DNA of 64,000 bases from Rhipicephalus microplus. Its lineage: Eukaryota > Arthropoda > Arachnida > Ixodida > Ixodidae. This document shows positions 1 to 12,484 of the stretch, one piece after another (positions within the stretch are counted from its first letter, which is position 1; each line of letters opens with the position of its first letter). The stretch is taken from the NCBI RefSeq assembly GCF_043290135.1, contig NC_134707.1:133922319-133986318 (forward strand), given 5' to 3'. The notes beneath the pieces were generated by a model. The model did no database searches. It had not been told where the DNA came from and was given only the letters and a program-made list of their open reading frames with translations. The position numbers were made by a program, and so were the translations under genes.

Positions 1-3000
1 GGCAGACGTCGATTCACGAAATGTGCCTAGATAATGTACCCATGTTTTCTAAACTCCTATAATTCCGATTGTGATACACGGTGGTGGGAACACGTTTGCT
101 GTAAGAAATATCTGAATATGCACCTATATTACAACTACCCCTCCCCCAAACCTCCAGAAATCGCACAGATCAATGACGGACATACCACGTGGACTCACAG
201 TGCCGAAATAATGACACATGTCATGCTAATTGAGCACAGGCTCTTCTCAATTAATACAAAGTCTAAGGTTCACTAATGGCGTTATTATAACAATGCGAAA
301 TCCCATTCTCTCGACGAAAAGCGTTTGGTTTTCCTTTAAACTCGTATAACAGAAAAGTAAATTGTTTATTTTGATATAGTTATTACTTGCACAACAGGAC
401 ATATTTCTTAACTAGAAACCAATGACAGCACATACATTTCTTAGCGCAAAACCAACACCACCTGGAGCCTCTTTACATGTAAACTTTCTGCTATTTTGCT
501 CCATATAAGATTTCCTATTAAAGTGCATACTGCTTCTAGTTTTCATCAGGCTAGCTTATTACAGAACTAAGTAGACTGCTAGTACAATATTGTTTAATAA
601 AGGCTCAATAGCTCATTAAAGATTTGCTGCATAACATATAACAGCTTTTTGATGCAGGCCAAAAGATCATTGTAGTTGCTTCAGTAAGCTATTACCAACT
701 GTTATTACAAAATAAGCATCTGTTTTCAATATAGCTAATAAGGTATACAGATGCTAATAGTAACTTTTCTAAAAAAATGTTGACAATTTTTCAACAAAAT
801 GAACCAAGATGATTATCATGTCAGGTAAGCTCTCCATTGCATAAATTATGGTATATTTTACATTACTTCGCACTAACCAGTGTCGTAAGAGACAAATGTA
901 TATCAAGGGGGGGTCAAAATATGCACTACTCATGTCAAGCTTTTTAAAAGGCATTTGTATCTTACACAGATAACAAGGTGCTCCGTAATTGTCATGGCAT
1001 AATGAACAATCAGTATGCATTAGGAATGCTTCCAAATTTCATGTATTTATGCTACCTGTAATGAATTGGACAATATTATTTCAGGAGAGACAAGTTTACT
1101 GGAGCACTAAAATAACACAGCTGAACTAGTTGGTTTGTCTTCCTGGTGAAAGACGGGGCATGCAGACATGGACACCAGAGAGAAATAAAAGTGCGCAAAT
1201 GCCGACTAACAACTGAAACGATGCACAGCAGCAGGAAAGAAAGCATGCATTCGAACTTGCCTGCGCACATCTCATGTGTTCGTGTTTGAATATCGCATAT
1301 CTTAACTTTACGCTTGAAATAACTATAAACCAGTGGTAAAGATTTTCACCTACGCAATTTGATTTCAGTTCAAACACTTCGTCATATCTCTATTGCTTAA
1401 GTGCTAAAATGCTGCTCAAATCTTTTTTTTCTAAAAACTATCGAATAAGAGAGCATTTCTAATGAAACGTTTGTAGATAAACTGCAAGTAATTCATGACT
1501 TCCTACCTTTCTAAGGATCCCTTACCAGGTAAAATGCTAAGCTTTAAGCTAAGCACACTTTAATAAAAAACAAAGCTTTCATAAGTCTCTTCTATACTGC
1601 TAGATCACATACATACATGAGTTTACTGAATAAATTGTGTTTCCACATTGTTCTATGTCCCAATAAATATTGTCAATAGTTGTCCTATGTCTCAAAAGAC
1701 AAAACCTATTTTTCAGTGACTCTAAGGACATCTAGCGTATCTTCACGTGCAGAATCAATTACTTTGTCTTTTTGGGAACCCCATGCTCATGTTACAAAAG
1801 TGTCTCTGCTGTGGTTCTTAATTAATTGAGACATATTTATGAGTAGGATCAGTTCATCTGGTAGTATCCTTGTTGTGAATAATGGTGGGTGTTGGGCAAA
1901 GCAATACAAATGAGTCTCGAAACAAACTAAATTTTGAACAAGTTTATTTGCTGTAGGTAGATAAAAAATATCTTTAATTCATTACAATGAACACGGTTAA
2001 GTGTGACGTCATAATTTATTGCACTAGGAGAAAAATCATGAAAAGACACTCGGGAGGGTGGGGGGGGGGGGCTTCGTGTTACATTACAGTATGTTCTCCA
2101 ATCTATAAAAAGAATTTCCAGTGGTGTGTCCTGGCTCTCTTCTGAAAATAAAAATAGGAGCAAGAAAAAGGACATTAAAAGAAAACAGCAGACTGCAGGG
2201 TCTTTCTAAGCTTTCACAGCACCAAAAACTTCGTAAACATTGCTTTTTGAGCTCTTTGAACAAAAGCAAATTTTTTTTCGATGACATTGCTGGCAGTAAC
2301 TTCCACACATACCGAGCCAAAGGGAACGTGTTTCTTTCTGAACTATATTTATTAACAAGTAAACCCCTCTACACAAAGTGGCACACATCATAACTTGCAG
2401 TAACATAAACTTCGTGAGGCAAGGCTTACAACAGGCGTTATACTAGTGTTAATAATCAATACCAGACTGCTCATCACTTTATCAAACTTCCAATGCAGGC
2501 TGTAAAAGTATACTTTGGTTTTATAAATATGTCTTCACTATCACCATGCAATATTTTTATAGTTAACTAGTACACTACAGTCACACACGGCATAGGACCC
2601 ATCAGATTGGTTCAACACAAAGCAGCATGTTCGAACTAACTGTGTAATGAGCTTAGAGATAACAGCAGGCAAAGAGATATGGTAACATGAACAATATATA
2701 AGCCCTTGAGAGGTCTCTTTTTATCTGAACTTTTTGTTAAAAGCACAGAATTTGAAAAAAGTGGCTGAAAAGAACCTCCATAAAAAAAATTCCTCGCACA
2801 AGAACAAGTGGGCTAAAGATGTCTGGCCTGTGTCGACGATGTAGCACAATCACACCATAAGCTGGAGGAGTGGCCTTCCATAGAGCCTTGAGTAAACTCC
2901 CAGGGAGTGCCTTCTGCAGGTACACTAGCTAGGTATTCACTGTACCAATCGCCATCATTTTGCATAATCACAAAGCACCCAGTGTGCATCTGTAAGGCGT

Positions 3001-3900
3001 TTGCGTAGCTTGCACACTTCGTTGATGCTGTGACCGATGATGTTGAGGATGGTTATTTATGGTTCAGTCATTCGTAACGAGTGGGAAGCTTTCGACCATC
3101 CACTATTAAAGCAGTTCACATGAAGTGAAGTGTTTTGCAAATGTACTCTTTTTTCAAGCAATTAATGTGATTCGTCACCTAACATGATGCCTGCAAATGG
3201 TGTTTTTGCGAATAATATTCAAGCACTTCCATGATTTTAGAGCAGGATGAATGATCATGATCTGGATTCCAACATAGCTCACACTCTGAGCTTTCTATCT
3301 CAGTAAAGATGACAGCTGCAGACAATATTTTCACTAAAACTGGCTATTGTGAGCTCAAAACGTACACCGCAGAAAGTTTTTATTTTTTGTACAAAAATCA
3401 TAAGGCCCTACCAATAAAGAACGGCTGTGTGATACGATTGTACGCTTATCGTGGCAGAAATCACACACTTTGACAGTGATTACAGCATAGCTTTTAGTAA
3501 AAGCACATAATCTTAGGCTAAATTAGTCATTTGCTTGAACCAAGTTAGACGTTAGGGCCATTCTCAAATTCTGTACTTTTGAGGAACAATGAGCCTCACA
3601 TTGTACGCTATGACCTTCGTGCACAAGTCCAAATTGACAACTTTCTCACAACTAAGACAAACCTGAAGGTTTGAAGAGGCTTGCTGGATGACTAGGAGAA
3701 TCTGATAAGACTTGACAGAATTAGAGCTGACTGCTGTCTCTGCAATTATGCACAATACACGCATTCAACTCTTTTTCCATGGCCCATGATGAGGACATGT
3801 CAATATCAGTTAATCTGAGCTGGATACCCTCTTCAAATGGGATGCACTCTTGAAATTATAAAGTTATTTAAGTTATAAAGTCTTTAAATTATAAATTAAA
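1..3900. other. AT-rich sequence without a recognisable gene
   Basis: No reading frame here has a domain or motif I recognise. The stretch is AT-rich with many short homopolymer runs, including a G run of about 13 at 2060-2071. It could be intergenic DNA, intron, or the 3' untranslated region of a minus-strand gene whose possible last exon lies just beyond 3.9 kb. No SINE, LINE or LTR similarity to the rest of the window was seen. Confidence 0.5.
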
Positions 3901-3926
3901 ATATAAAGTTAAAAAGCCCTAACTTT

Positions 3927-4166
3927 TTAAAACCTTGGGTGTGGAGCATCAATTGGATATTCCTTCGAGTCATCTACCATATTACTGATAAATTTTGCAA
4001 CTCGTTTTTGAACCATATGCACTAATGCAGCACACTTCTCACCATTCTTTTTACAGTCTTTAAGTGATGCAAGTGTATTCTGGATGAAAGACAGGTTTGT
4101 TTGGACACTCTGCATGCCTATTTGAAATTCAGATTTCATGCCATGCCCCAATTTCTCTGGCAGTAT
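3927..4166 (-). CDS. possible terminal exon of an unidentified host gene
   Basis: On the minus strand an open frame runs to a stop at 3927 and begins just after a pyrimidine-poor CTGCCAG that could serve as a splice acceptor near 4167. The roughly 76-codon peptide is polar and helix-prone, with a middle part containing NTLASLKDCKKNGEKC and a C-terminus ending in APHPRF. There is no in-frame ATG at the left edge, which fits an internal or last exon better than a separate gene. I do not recognise the family. No matching upstream exons were found, so this could be a chance frame in AT-rich DNA. Confidence 0.2.
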   Translation of the reverse strand: MLPEKLGHGMKSEFQIGMQSVQTNLSFIQNTLASLKDCKKNGEKCAALVHMVQKRVAKFISNMVDDSKEYPIDAPHPRF

Positions 4167-6500
4167 TTAGGATCTTCCACAGGAAATCGCTATTAGGTCC
4201 TGGGTTTTATTCAGCACCCTTCATAATATACAATAATAGAATTATGCAATACACCAGACATGGCTCGCCGAAACACCAAGGCATGCATAGCTCGTCCTAA
4301 AAAGCTTTGCATAATGATATTTTGCACCAACCTGTGAACAAAAGAGCACGGAATTTAGCATAGTGTGCCTGGCAGTGCCACTGAAGTTGCTGGAGCAGTG
4401 TAGAAATTTTGGCTAGTTGGCGTGGGTTCATTTTGCTCAAGCTGCATGTTGGGGCTGGATGCTAAAAATAATTGAGAAAAACAAGTGCAGACTTACAAGT
4501 TTTTATGAGACAACATTTTGTTACGCGAGGAGTGGTTGCATTAACCACAGAAAGAAGTGTGCATATGTAATTAGAACATGTCGCATGAGTTCAGTAAACT
4601 CAGAAAATTTTATATTTCCATTTCTTGACTTATATCGCATTGATGCAGGTCACTGAAGTTTTATTTATCATACTATATAGACCACACATTTAAAAAATGC
4701 CAACCACTACAGTGACCACATTTTGCTGCTGTAGCACAGTGAAATACTACCATTGTACATCGGTGCTCGTTCTTTGGCATGAGTCTAAATAAATTTCGAA
4801 CCCTAGCCTTTCATTTTAATGAATTTTATGTTGCGTAATAATATAATTTACAATATACCATTTCTTAATGAAGTGCAAAAGAACGAAAAGCTTAATGAGT
4901 CTCTTCATTAAGCTTTTCATTAAGTATTCGCAGTGTGACAGCACATACTTCTCCACGTAACTCTTAAATCTACATTGCGTTGAAAGCACAGACGTCATCA
5001 CATTTCTAGTTCTTTCTGATAGCAAACGTAATTTGCGTGGAAATATTATGCATCTCTGGAAGCATCAGGGAAAGTCGTACTGAGTAGCAACTGAAATTTG
5101 TATCACAAAGAAATGCCAAGAAGCCTGATGCAGAGACTATCCAGAGATCTTGGGCTGTCAGCAGGAAACCGAGAAGGTGTGGGTTGACTTTAAATTTATG
5201 GCATCATAAGCAAGTGTGCATGCATATATTTATTTTCGTAAAAGTGGCAAGCTACTCACACATAGAGACCTAAATTATGTGTTTAAAATGTATTAGTGTC
5301 AAGTGCTAAAAAAGGCTGATATGCTGCTCAAAATTAGGGTTTTAGCTGCTCCAGATTGTGCACCAAAGTGCTTAGGATCGATTGCATCACAAAGAAACCC
5401 CATTATTGGAAATGACTTCGTGCTGGGCATGTGCCAGGTCGTGATTTTATATTTAAAGTCAAGCAATAAAAGTTAAATATATTGTACTGCAGATCCTGCC
5501 GAATTTTTTAAAAATTTTAGTCACCAACACACCAAATTCAGAGTTACGATGGTTGACCTAGATAGTCGGAGTAGATAAGAAATACAGCTAGGAGCAGATC
5601 AGAAACAATGCTTTTCACCAGCACGGAAATAGCAAATCTGGGCCTTTTGTCCAAGGAAGGTCAGCGAATATCAGCACAAAAGAAGTTCATCTTCAGCAGT
5701 GCCCATATTTGAAAGGTTCCGCCTGCTAAGCTGGTTCAATGCCAGAGTTGCTCGTTTTTATTTAGTGGACTTGATTGTTCATATTAGTGGGTTTGGGGCC
5801 TTCCCTAAAGTTTTCATCCGTCTTCGATATACAGTAATTTTCTTCTGTTTGCTTTAACTAGCCTTGATTTTTAGTCCTTACTTCTCATATAAGAGGACAT
5901 TAAGATGCTGCATATGTCAATTTTGGACATGCAATCTCACACTGATTGCCGTGATTTCTCTGCTCATATCTTTTTACTTTGTTAATGGTCAACCAGCTGC
6001 AAATGATCAATATGTAATTGAACAACCAACTATGTAATTCAACAATTACTTTGCCACGTGATGTGCCGAGTGCTGTCACCTGCAGCACTAAGGTGCCGTA
6101 TACAGTATTTTCTCAGATGTATTCGCATGTTCTTTCATCTATTTTTTCATCGTTTTAAATTCACTCCTGCACAAGACCAGCCGTGTGTACGATAAAATTA
6201 AGCAACAAAAAAGCAAGTGAATTAATAAATAAATCAGAAGTTCAGGCTTACGTCTGCGCTTACCAAGTGGTATCGTAAGTCTAGTGGTACCTAAGGCAAC
6301 TCTAATATTCATGAACAATTTCTAAATTTCTAGATTGAGTTCGTGCTTACTAAGTACCATAATATCATTCAAATAATCACTAGGAGAAAAATTAAAACTA
6401 ACTAAACTGTGGACGAACTGTAGAGAAAGCTACAATTGGTGGACTGCGCATTCAGATGACCTGGACGAGGAAGGAGACTATTTCAGCAAAAACATATTAC
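4167..6500. other. AT-rich sequence without a recognisable gene
   Basis: Short frames only, none with recognisable protein features. The one structured item is a perfect 14-bp inverted repeat at 4885-4918, listed separately. The stretch ends where a SINE relic starts. Confidence 0.5.
4885..4918. repeat. perfect short inverted repeat
   Basis: GAAAAGCTTAATGA at 4885-4898 is followed by a 6-nt spacer and its exact reverse complement at 4905-4918. It could form a 14-bp stem. Nothing around it suggests a function; in AT-rich animal DNA such hairpins occur by chance or as remnants of small transposons. Confidence 0.6.
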
Positions 6501-6737
6501 TTGATCGATCTGTGAGGTTTAACGTCCGAAAACCACCATATGATAATGAGAGAGGCCGTAGTGGAGGGCTCCGATAATTTCAACCACCTGGTGTTCTTCA
6601 ACATGCACCCAAATCGGGGCACACATGCCTACAGCATTTTCGCCTCCATCGACAATGCAGCCACCACAGCCGGGATTCAATCCCGCAACCTGCGGGTCAG
6701 CAGCTGAATGTCTTAGCCACTAGAAGCACCATGGTGA
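6501..6737 (-). mobile_element. Ruka-like tRNA-derived SINE, diverged copy
   Basis: The sequence is a degraded reverse-complement copy of the SINE seen intact at 34958-35204. Shared landmarks are the tail-side block TTTAACGTCCGAAAACCACC, the central block containing GCACCCAAATC, and the tRNA-like head with GGGATTCAATCCC (box B region) and GCCACTAGA (box A region). The (AATC)n tail has decayed to TTGATCGATC. No clear target duplication is visible, which fits an old copy. Its head abuts the Ty3/gypsy pol, and the pol frame's first ATG (6731) lies inside the SINE. Confidence 0.85.
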
Positions 6738-9700
6738 GGCTTGAACAAAGAGTAGGAGGACATATTGCTGCATCATCCCTGTCTGAACCAAACCCTCCAT
6801 TGACGCTTCATACGAACAAAAATCTTGTCGATGTACACGTGGACGGTATTTCTCTGTCGGCACTAGTCGATACTGGCGCTCATGTGTCCATAATCAGCGT
6901 TCATCTTTGTCGCCGCTTAAGAAAAGTACTCACGCCCCCTGCTACCGAAGCTGTACGTGTGGCCGATGGCGGCACTGTTCCTGTCATTGGCATGTGTACG
7001 GCTCGCATACGCATCGCCGACCGTTACATCCCTGTTCTATTCACGGTGCTCCAGAACTGTCCTCATGACCTCATCTTAGGGATGGACTTCCTGTCGACCC
7101 ATTCTGCTCTCATCGACTGTTCCGCTGGTACTCTTTGCTTAGACCTTCCTCTTCAGCCGGATATTCACCCTGAACCTCAACACGGCCTTTCTGCCACAGA
7201 CTTCCTCCGCTTACCGCCTAAAGCCCTCACATTCACCGAATTTGCCACGACCTCACCCGTATTGGATGGGAATTACATCGTCACGCCGATTCCTGATGTC
7301 CTACTGGCACGTGACGTCACCGTCCCTCACTGCATCGTAACTGTAGCCTCCAACCGGACCCGTCTACCCGTCATAAATTTCGGCTTCACAAAGCAAGTCC
7401 TCCCTGAAGGCATCCTAATTGCCACGTTGCGGTCCTTAGCCGATGATCACGTCACCACTTTCGCAGCCGACGCATGCCCCAATTTTCCTTGTCGCCCACT
7501 CGATGCCACATGCCTCGACATGTCAATACGTCCCATGATCGACCCTGACCTTCCCCCAGCGCAATCAGCCGCTCTCGCACGCCTTCTAGCTTCCTACCGT
7601 GACATCTTCGACCTTGACGACCGCCCACTCGGCCAAACTTCTCTTGTAAAGCACCGCATCAACACCGGTGATGCTGCTCCCATTCACCGTCGACCGTATC
7701 GCGTGTCCGCGTCGGAGCGCCAGATTATTCAAGCTGAAGTGAATAAGATGTTAACTAAAGGCATTATTGAGCCCTCATCAAGCCCATGGGCGTCACCCGT
7801 CGTCCTGGTTAAAAAGAAGGACAACACATGGCGTTTTTGCATCGATTACCGGCATCTAAATCGAATCACCAAAAAGGACGTGTATCCTTTACCACGTATT
7901 GATGACGCCCTCGATTGTCTCCACGGCGCACGCTACTTTTCATCCATCGACCTTCGTTCTGGTTATTGGCAGATTGCCGTAGACGAGAAAGACCAAGAAA
8001 AGACCGCCTTCATCACTCCAGATGGCCTATACCAATTCAAGGTTATGCCCTTCGGTCTATGCAATGCCCCCGCCACGTTCGAACGTATGATGGACTCTCT
8101 GCTACACGGGTTCAAATGGTCAACATGCCTGTGTTACCTAGACGACGTCCTCGTATTTGCACCTACGTTTGAGACCCACCTTGAGCGTCTGTCGGCCATT
8201 CTCGACGTCTTCCGCAAAGCTGGCCTCCAGTTGAACTCCTCGAAGTGTCACTTCGGCCGCCGACAGATTACCGTGCTGGGCCACCTTGTCGATGCTTCTG
8301 GTGTGAGACCGGACCCTGAGAAAATTCGTGCCGTCACGAGTTTCCCAGTACCCCAATCCGCCAAAGATGTCCGGAGCTTTGTGGGACTTTGCTCCTACTT
8401 TAGGCGGTTCGTGAAAGATTTTGCGGCAATCGCCCAACCACTTACCGATCTTTTGAAGAAAGGCGTTCCATTTTCGTGGGGGTCCACTCAAGCTGCCGCC
8501 TTCTCTCACCTCATAACACTTTTGACGACGCCCCCTATCCTCGCCCACTTTGACCCATCTGCCCGAACTGAGGTCCGAACTGATGCCAGTGGTCACGGTA
8601 TCGGAGCCGTTCTCGCCCAATGCCAACAGGGACACGACCGCGTTATCGCGTATGCTAGCCGCCTCCTTACACCTGCAGAGCGTAACTATTCGATCACGGA
8701 GCGAGAATGCCTTGCTCTTGTCTGGGCGGTCTCAAAATTCCGTCCATATTTATATGGCACTCACTTTTCCGTCGTCACCGACCACCACGCGCTCTGCTGG
8801 CTTTCATCCTTAAGAGATCCTACAGGTCGACTTGGTCGCTGGGCTCTGCGACTGCAAGAATACACCTTTTCTGTGATATACAAGTCTGGACGCCTGCACC
8901 AGGACGCCGATTGCCTTTCTCGCTATCCAGTTGACCCATCGGCCACCATACCTGACAACGACGCCTGCGTGTGCTCCGTTTCTCAACTGAACCACATAGC
9001 CGACGAGCAACGCCGTGATGCAGCCCTACGAGCTATCATTGAGCGCCTCGACTCCTCCCCATCGAACCGATCCTATCGCTCGTTCGTACTCCAGAATGGC
9101 ACATTATACCGGCATAACTTCCATCCAGACGGCCCATCTCTGCTGCTTGCCATACCCAAACACCTCCGCTTGGCTGTACTCCACGAACTTCATGACGTTC
9201 CTACTGCCGGTCACCTGGGTGTGTCCCGCACATACGACCGGATTCGCCGTCGCTTCTATTGGCCAGGTCTGGCACGGTCCGTCAGAAGATACGTCGCGGC
9301 GTGTGAGGAATGTCAGCGCCGCAAAACACCATCGACGCTTCCGGCTGGGCGCCTTCAACCACTCGATATTTCTACGGAACCTTTCTTTCGCGTCGGCTTG
9401 GACTTACTCGGCCCTTTTCCTCTGTCTTCTGCTGGCAACAGGTGGATAGCTGTGGCCACAGACTACGCCACACGCTACGCAATCACACGCGCCCTTCCAA
9501 CAAGTTGCGCCACTGACGTCGCCGATTTTCTTCTACACGACGTGATCTTGCAACATGGTGCTCCACGCCAGCTGCTCACGGACCGAGGCCGCACATTTCT
9601 ATCGAAAGTCATAGCGGACATCCTACGCTCTTGTGCAACACGCCACAAGCTCACTACGTCGTACCATCCGCAAACAAATGGCCTCACAGAACGCCTGAAC

Positions 9701-10249
9701 CGAACCCTAACTGACATGCTTGCAAAGTACGTTTCCTCAGATCACTCTGACTGGGACATCGCTTTACCATACGTGACATTTGCCTACAATTCTTCGCGCC
9801 ACGACACGGCTGGTTACTCCCCTTTTTTCTTGCTGTTCGGCCGCGAACCCACATTACCCCTCGATACGACGATTCCGTTACCAGCAGCTCCAACTTCACA
9901 ATATGCTCTGGACGCCATCAGCCGGGCCGCCCACGCACGCGAAACCGCTCGTGCTCGCCTTCTGACCTCCCAAGCAAACCAACGGCGTCGGTACGACCAA
10001 CGACACCGCGATGTGCACTTTTCGCCCGGTTCGTTGGTTCTGCTGTGGTCTCCGACCAGGCACGTTGGCCTGTCTGACAAGCTGCTCTCTCGGTACACAG
10101 GGCCCTACAGAGTGCTTCGTGAGGTGACTCCCGTCACTTATGAAATCACTCCTGCTGCCTCGCCGTCTTCATCCACCCCTAGGGCCACCGACATTGTACA
10201 CGTCGCACGCCTGAAGCAGTACCACTCGCCCAATGATCTTGACATCTAG
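6731..10249 (+). CDS. pol: Ty3/gypsy pol polyprotein (PR-RT-RNaseH-IN), uninterrupted, gag missing
   Basis: One open frame of 1172 codons encodes the full Ty3/gypsy enzyme order. The aspartic protease has ALVDTGAHVS (D47) and LILGMDFL. The reverse transcriptase has the KKKDNTWRFCIDYRHLN block near residues 360-376 and YLDD at 469-472. RNase H has TDASGHGIGAVLA (D618). Integrase has an HHCC zinc module followed by D891, D951 and E987; 35 residues separate the last two, as in the D,D-35-E rule. It copies element RNA into DNA and inserts it. The ATG at 6731 lies in SINE sequence, so the natural start is unknown; in this family pol usually follows gag. No gag or 5' LTR is seen upstream, so the copy is 5'-truncated and probably immobile despite its open frame. 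Confidence 0.93.
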   Translation: MVRLEQRVGGHIAASSLSEPNPPLTLHTNKNLVDVHVDGISLSALVDTGAHVSIISVHLCRRLRKVLTPPATEAVRVADGGTVPVIGMCTARIRIADRYIPVLFTVLQNCPHDLILGMDFLSTHSALIDCSAGTLCLDLPLQPDIHPEPQHGLSATDFLRLPPKALTFTEFATTSPVLDGNYIVTPIPDVLLARDVTVPHCIVTVASNRTRLPVINFGFTKQVLPEGILIATLRSLADDHVTTFAADACPNFPCRPLDATCLDMSIRPMIDPDLPPAQSAALARLLASYRDIFDLDDRPLGQTSLVKHRINTGDAAPIHRRPYRVSASERQIIQAEVNKMLTKGIIEPSSSPWASPVVLVKKKDNTWRFCIDYRHLNRITKKDVYPLPRIDDALDCLHGARYFSSIDLRSGYWQIAVDEKDQEKTAFITPDGLYQFKVMPFGLCNAPATFERMMDSLLHGFKWSTCLCYLDDVLVFAPTFETHLERLSAILDVFRKAGLQLNSSKCHFGRRQITVLGHLVDASGVRPDPEKIRAVTSFPVPQSAKDVRSFVGLCSYFRRFVKDFAAIAQPLTDLLKKGVPFSWGSTQAAAFSHLITLLTTPPILAHFDPSARTEVRTDASGHGIGAVLAQCQQGHDRVIAYASRLLTPAERNYSITERECLALVWAVSKFRPYLYGTHFSVVTDHHALCWLSSLRDPTGRLGRWALRLQEYTFSVIYKSGRLHQDADCLSRYPVDPSATIPDNDACVCSVSQLNHIADEQRRDAALRAIIERLDSSPSNRSYRSFVLQNGTLYRHNFHPDGPSLLLAIPKHLRLAVLHELHDVPTAGHLGVSRTYDRIRRRFYWPGLARSVRRYVAACEECQRRKTPSTLPAGRLQPLDISTEPFFRVGLDLLGPFPLSSAGNRWIAVATDYATRYAITRALPTSCATDVADFLLHDVILQHGAPRQLLTDRGRTFLSKVIADILRSCATRHKLTTSYHPQTNGLTERLNRTLTDMLAKYVSSDHSDWDIALPYVTFAYNSSRHDTAGYSPFFLLFGREPTLPLDTTIPLPAAPTSQYALDAISRAAHARETARARLLTSQANQRRRYDQRHRDVHFSPGSLVLLWSPTRHVGLSDKLLSRYTGPYRVLREVTPVTYEITPAASPSSSTPRATDIVHVARLKQYHSPNDLDI

Positions 10250-10284
10250 ATGCGCCGAGACGGCGCCTTTGCCGACGGGGGTTA

Positions 10285-10458
10285 TGCTACCTGTAGGCTG
10301 CCACAAACCATAGTGCGAATGCGCGTGTGCGCCCGACGAGGAAGATGAGGCTCGCTGGCTGCTCGAGCTCGGAGCCAGACTGGCCAGTGCTGCAACCGCT
10401 CTTGCAAATATATTTTTCGAATATATTCGCAATACTTTGTCTCGTTACTCACGTAACA
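10285..10458 (+). repeat. possible 3' LTR of the preceding gypsy element
   Basis: Just after the pol stop there is a G-rich run (GACGGGGG, candidate polypurine tract), then a segment that begins TGCTACC and ends CACGTAACA. TG...CA ends and the position fit an LTR. There is no second copy in the window to confirm the limits, and the right border is chosen only by the CA ending. Confidence 0.35.
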
Positions 10459-12077
10459 ATATCTTTCAGTGAATGTCATTCTGGTGCGATTTCATGCCAT
10501 CTGTGCAAGTTATTAGAACACACAATTTGCTCCAAAATTTAACACCGCCTAACATATCGTGGTGTTTTAATCTTGCTTCCAGTAAAAGATCATCCAAGTT
10601 TGGCTGCTGCACGGTATGTTAAATTAAGAACACAAGTGTCACTTAGTGTGATCATGACATTACGTCTCCATTAGATAACATGCAATATGAAGCACTGTTA
10701 TTTCACTTGATGATTTCTTTGAAAACATGTAACAGTCTAGACAACCTAATTGCAGTTATTCGGTTTGTGGACTAATTGGTTTTAAAACACAATGAAGTGA
10801 CAAAGGGCACAAAAAGACACAGACAGAGGAAGACATACATGTGCAGTGACTCACAAATTATTTTATTTTCAGAAGTGCATGAAATATAAAGCAGTTTATT
10901 TTTTAACGAGTGAACAGGTTTGTTTCCTTTTGTCTGTTTTCATACTGTGTATTATTTCACTAATTTCTTGCTAGTTTCTTTTCTTGGAAAGCAAAGGTTT
11001 TGCAGTTAGTTTGTCGATATTTCTATCAACAGCACGTTTGTGTAATATAAATTTAGTGACAGTAAAAAAATTGTGTTCAATATTTCCAATAACTGCGTCT
11101 GAAAATACCACGTGTGTCTGTATTGTACAACTATGTTTCTGAGTTCAGTAGCCATGTTTTTTTCGTTTCACAATACAACTTTTTAATATTCAGTTTGAAT
11201 CGACGACAATCGACACTACTACTTGCACCGCATGTTTTATTCAATATGACAGAGATATGCATTAAGTGACATGTACCCTTTCCCTGCTTCGTATATGACT
11301 TTTTTCCAAAACAGCCTAAAACATTTTGAACGTTTGATTACCCATCAGTCTGGGAGGGACAACTGTGCTATCTACTTTTTAATGTGGCAAGGCCCACGCT
11401 ATGCGCATTTCAGTGTCTCTCTTAAATGCGTAAATGCATCTGGGGAACGCCTAGGTTCCAACCGCTCTACTCTACAACACGAGTTTATTAAAAACTTGGC
11501 GCGTTAACAGTGCTCATGCTGACAGTGACTCGCGTGATAAAAAGAGAAATAAGATGGTAAAGGACCCTTGTGCGAACGCGCGGCGCAGCGAGAAACAGCA
11601 CACCGTCACAAAACAAATAACATTGAAACAAGTTCATTTCGTCTCAGTTTAGGCGTGAAGCACAGACGATCACAGAGTAAATTTCACATGTGATACAACC
11701 CACTTACTTCAAAACAGCTGACATGTGGAGTAGTTCAAGTGGCATGTATTCTTCGCCGGCCGGCAGCCCATATGAACACGTAATAAATAAAAAATTGGAC
11801 CACACCAGCTGCGTAAGAACACAACTCATTTTAGCGACACCACCAGCGAAAAGCCCACACGGTTCAGTGCAATTACTGTGACGTATGGCTTCAACAAGCT
11901 TCACCGGCATGTTGCTAAACTAGCGTTGCGCTAGCGTGTATGTATGCCACCATCACGCATAAAAAGAAACAAAAAACTGAAAATTCCGGAAGTGCATTTA
12001 GATCTTGTGATTGCTTTCAGCCAATGGTTGCACCAAGTTTTCCTCATACATCTCCTGGGATATAATACGGAAACACG
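10459..12077. other. no recognisable gene
   Basis: AT-rich to about 11.3 kb, then more balanced composition. No reading frame with known motifs and no similarity to other repeats in the window was seen. It ends where a fragment of the 625-bp LTR (intact at 23180-23804) begins. Confidence 0.5.
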
Positions 12078-12419
12078 CCCCCGGGTGGCCCTTACGTCAC
12101 CAACGTCCAATCAGAAGCGCCGCTAGCCGTGATTTTAGAACCATCCCATCAGGAACCGCCACTGGGATGCTCCCATGGACGAGTGAAGTTGCCACGAATC
12201 ACGCTAGACTTGCCAGATTGGATGGCGCTGCTTGCATCATCGGGCTGCTATCGGGCCCGTGGGTTAAGGGAGCTTTCCATGCGTTGCCTAAGACACACCT
12301 GCATCGCCGTGTTAGATGACATCGTTGAGATGATGCGTCAGGTGGGCTAGCTCGCTGGCCTTGACACAGATTGCCTTTGCAGAGGTGATAACGTTCGGTC
12401 TGGGCTCTCAGGCGTAACG
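12078..12419 (-). repeat. 3' LTR fragment of the Gmr1-like element
   Basis: This aligns with about 23464-23804 over its length, with many substitutions and small gaps. Shared blocks include GGCTGCTATCGGGCCC, TTAGATGAC followed by CGTTGAGATGA, and ACACAGATTGCCTTT. Only the inner half of the LTR is present; the outer half is missing or replaced to the left of 12078. Because the outer edge is lost, no target duplication can be checked. Confidence 0.75.
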
Positions 12420-12484
12420 GCACTCCCACCGCCAGAAAGTGGACCGCAAAGACGAGCTAGTTCCACGTGGCTCGGATGTCGGGT

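Noticed and set aside
2041..2072. G-quadruplex-like G run
   Set aside because: It is one continuous G run plus one short one, not four separated G tracts.
8138..8635. 165-residue minus-strand frame inside the pol gene
   Set aside because: It is a shadow of the strongly supported pol frame and lies opposite RT and RNase H coding sequence.
6731..10249. Domesticated host protease or integrase gene
   Set aside because: All pol domains are present in element order with a possible LTR behind; nothing shows host use, so it is kept as an element relic.
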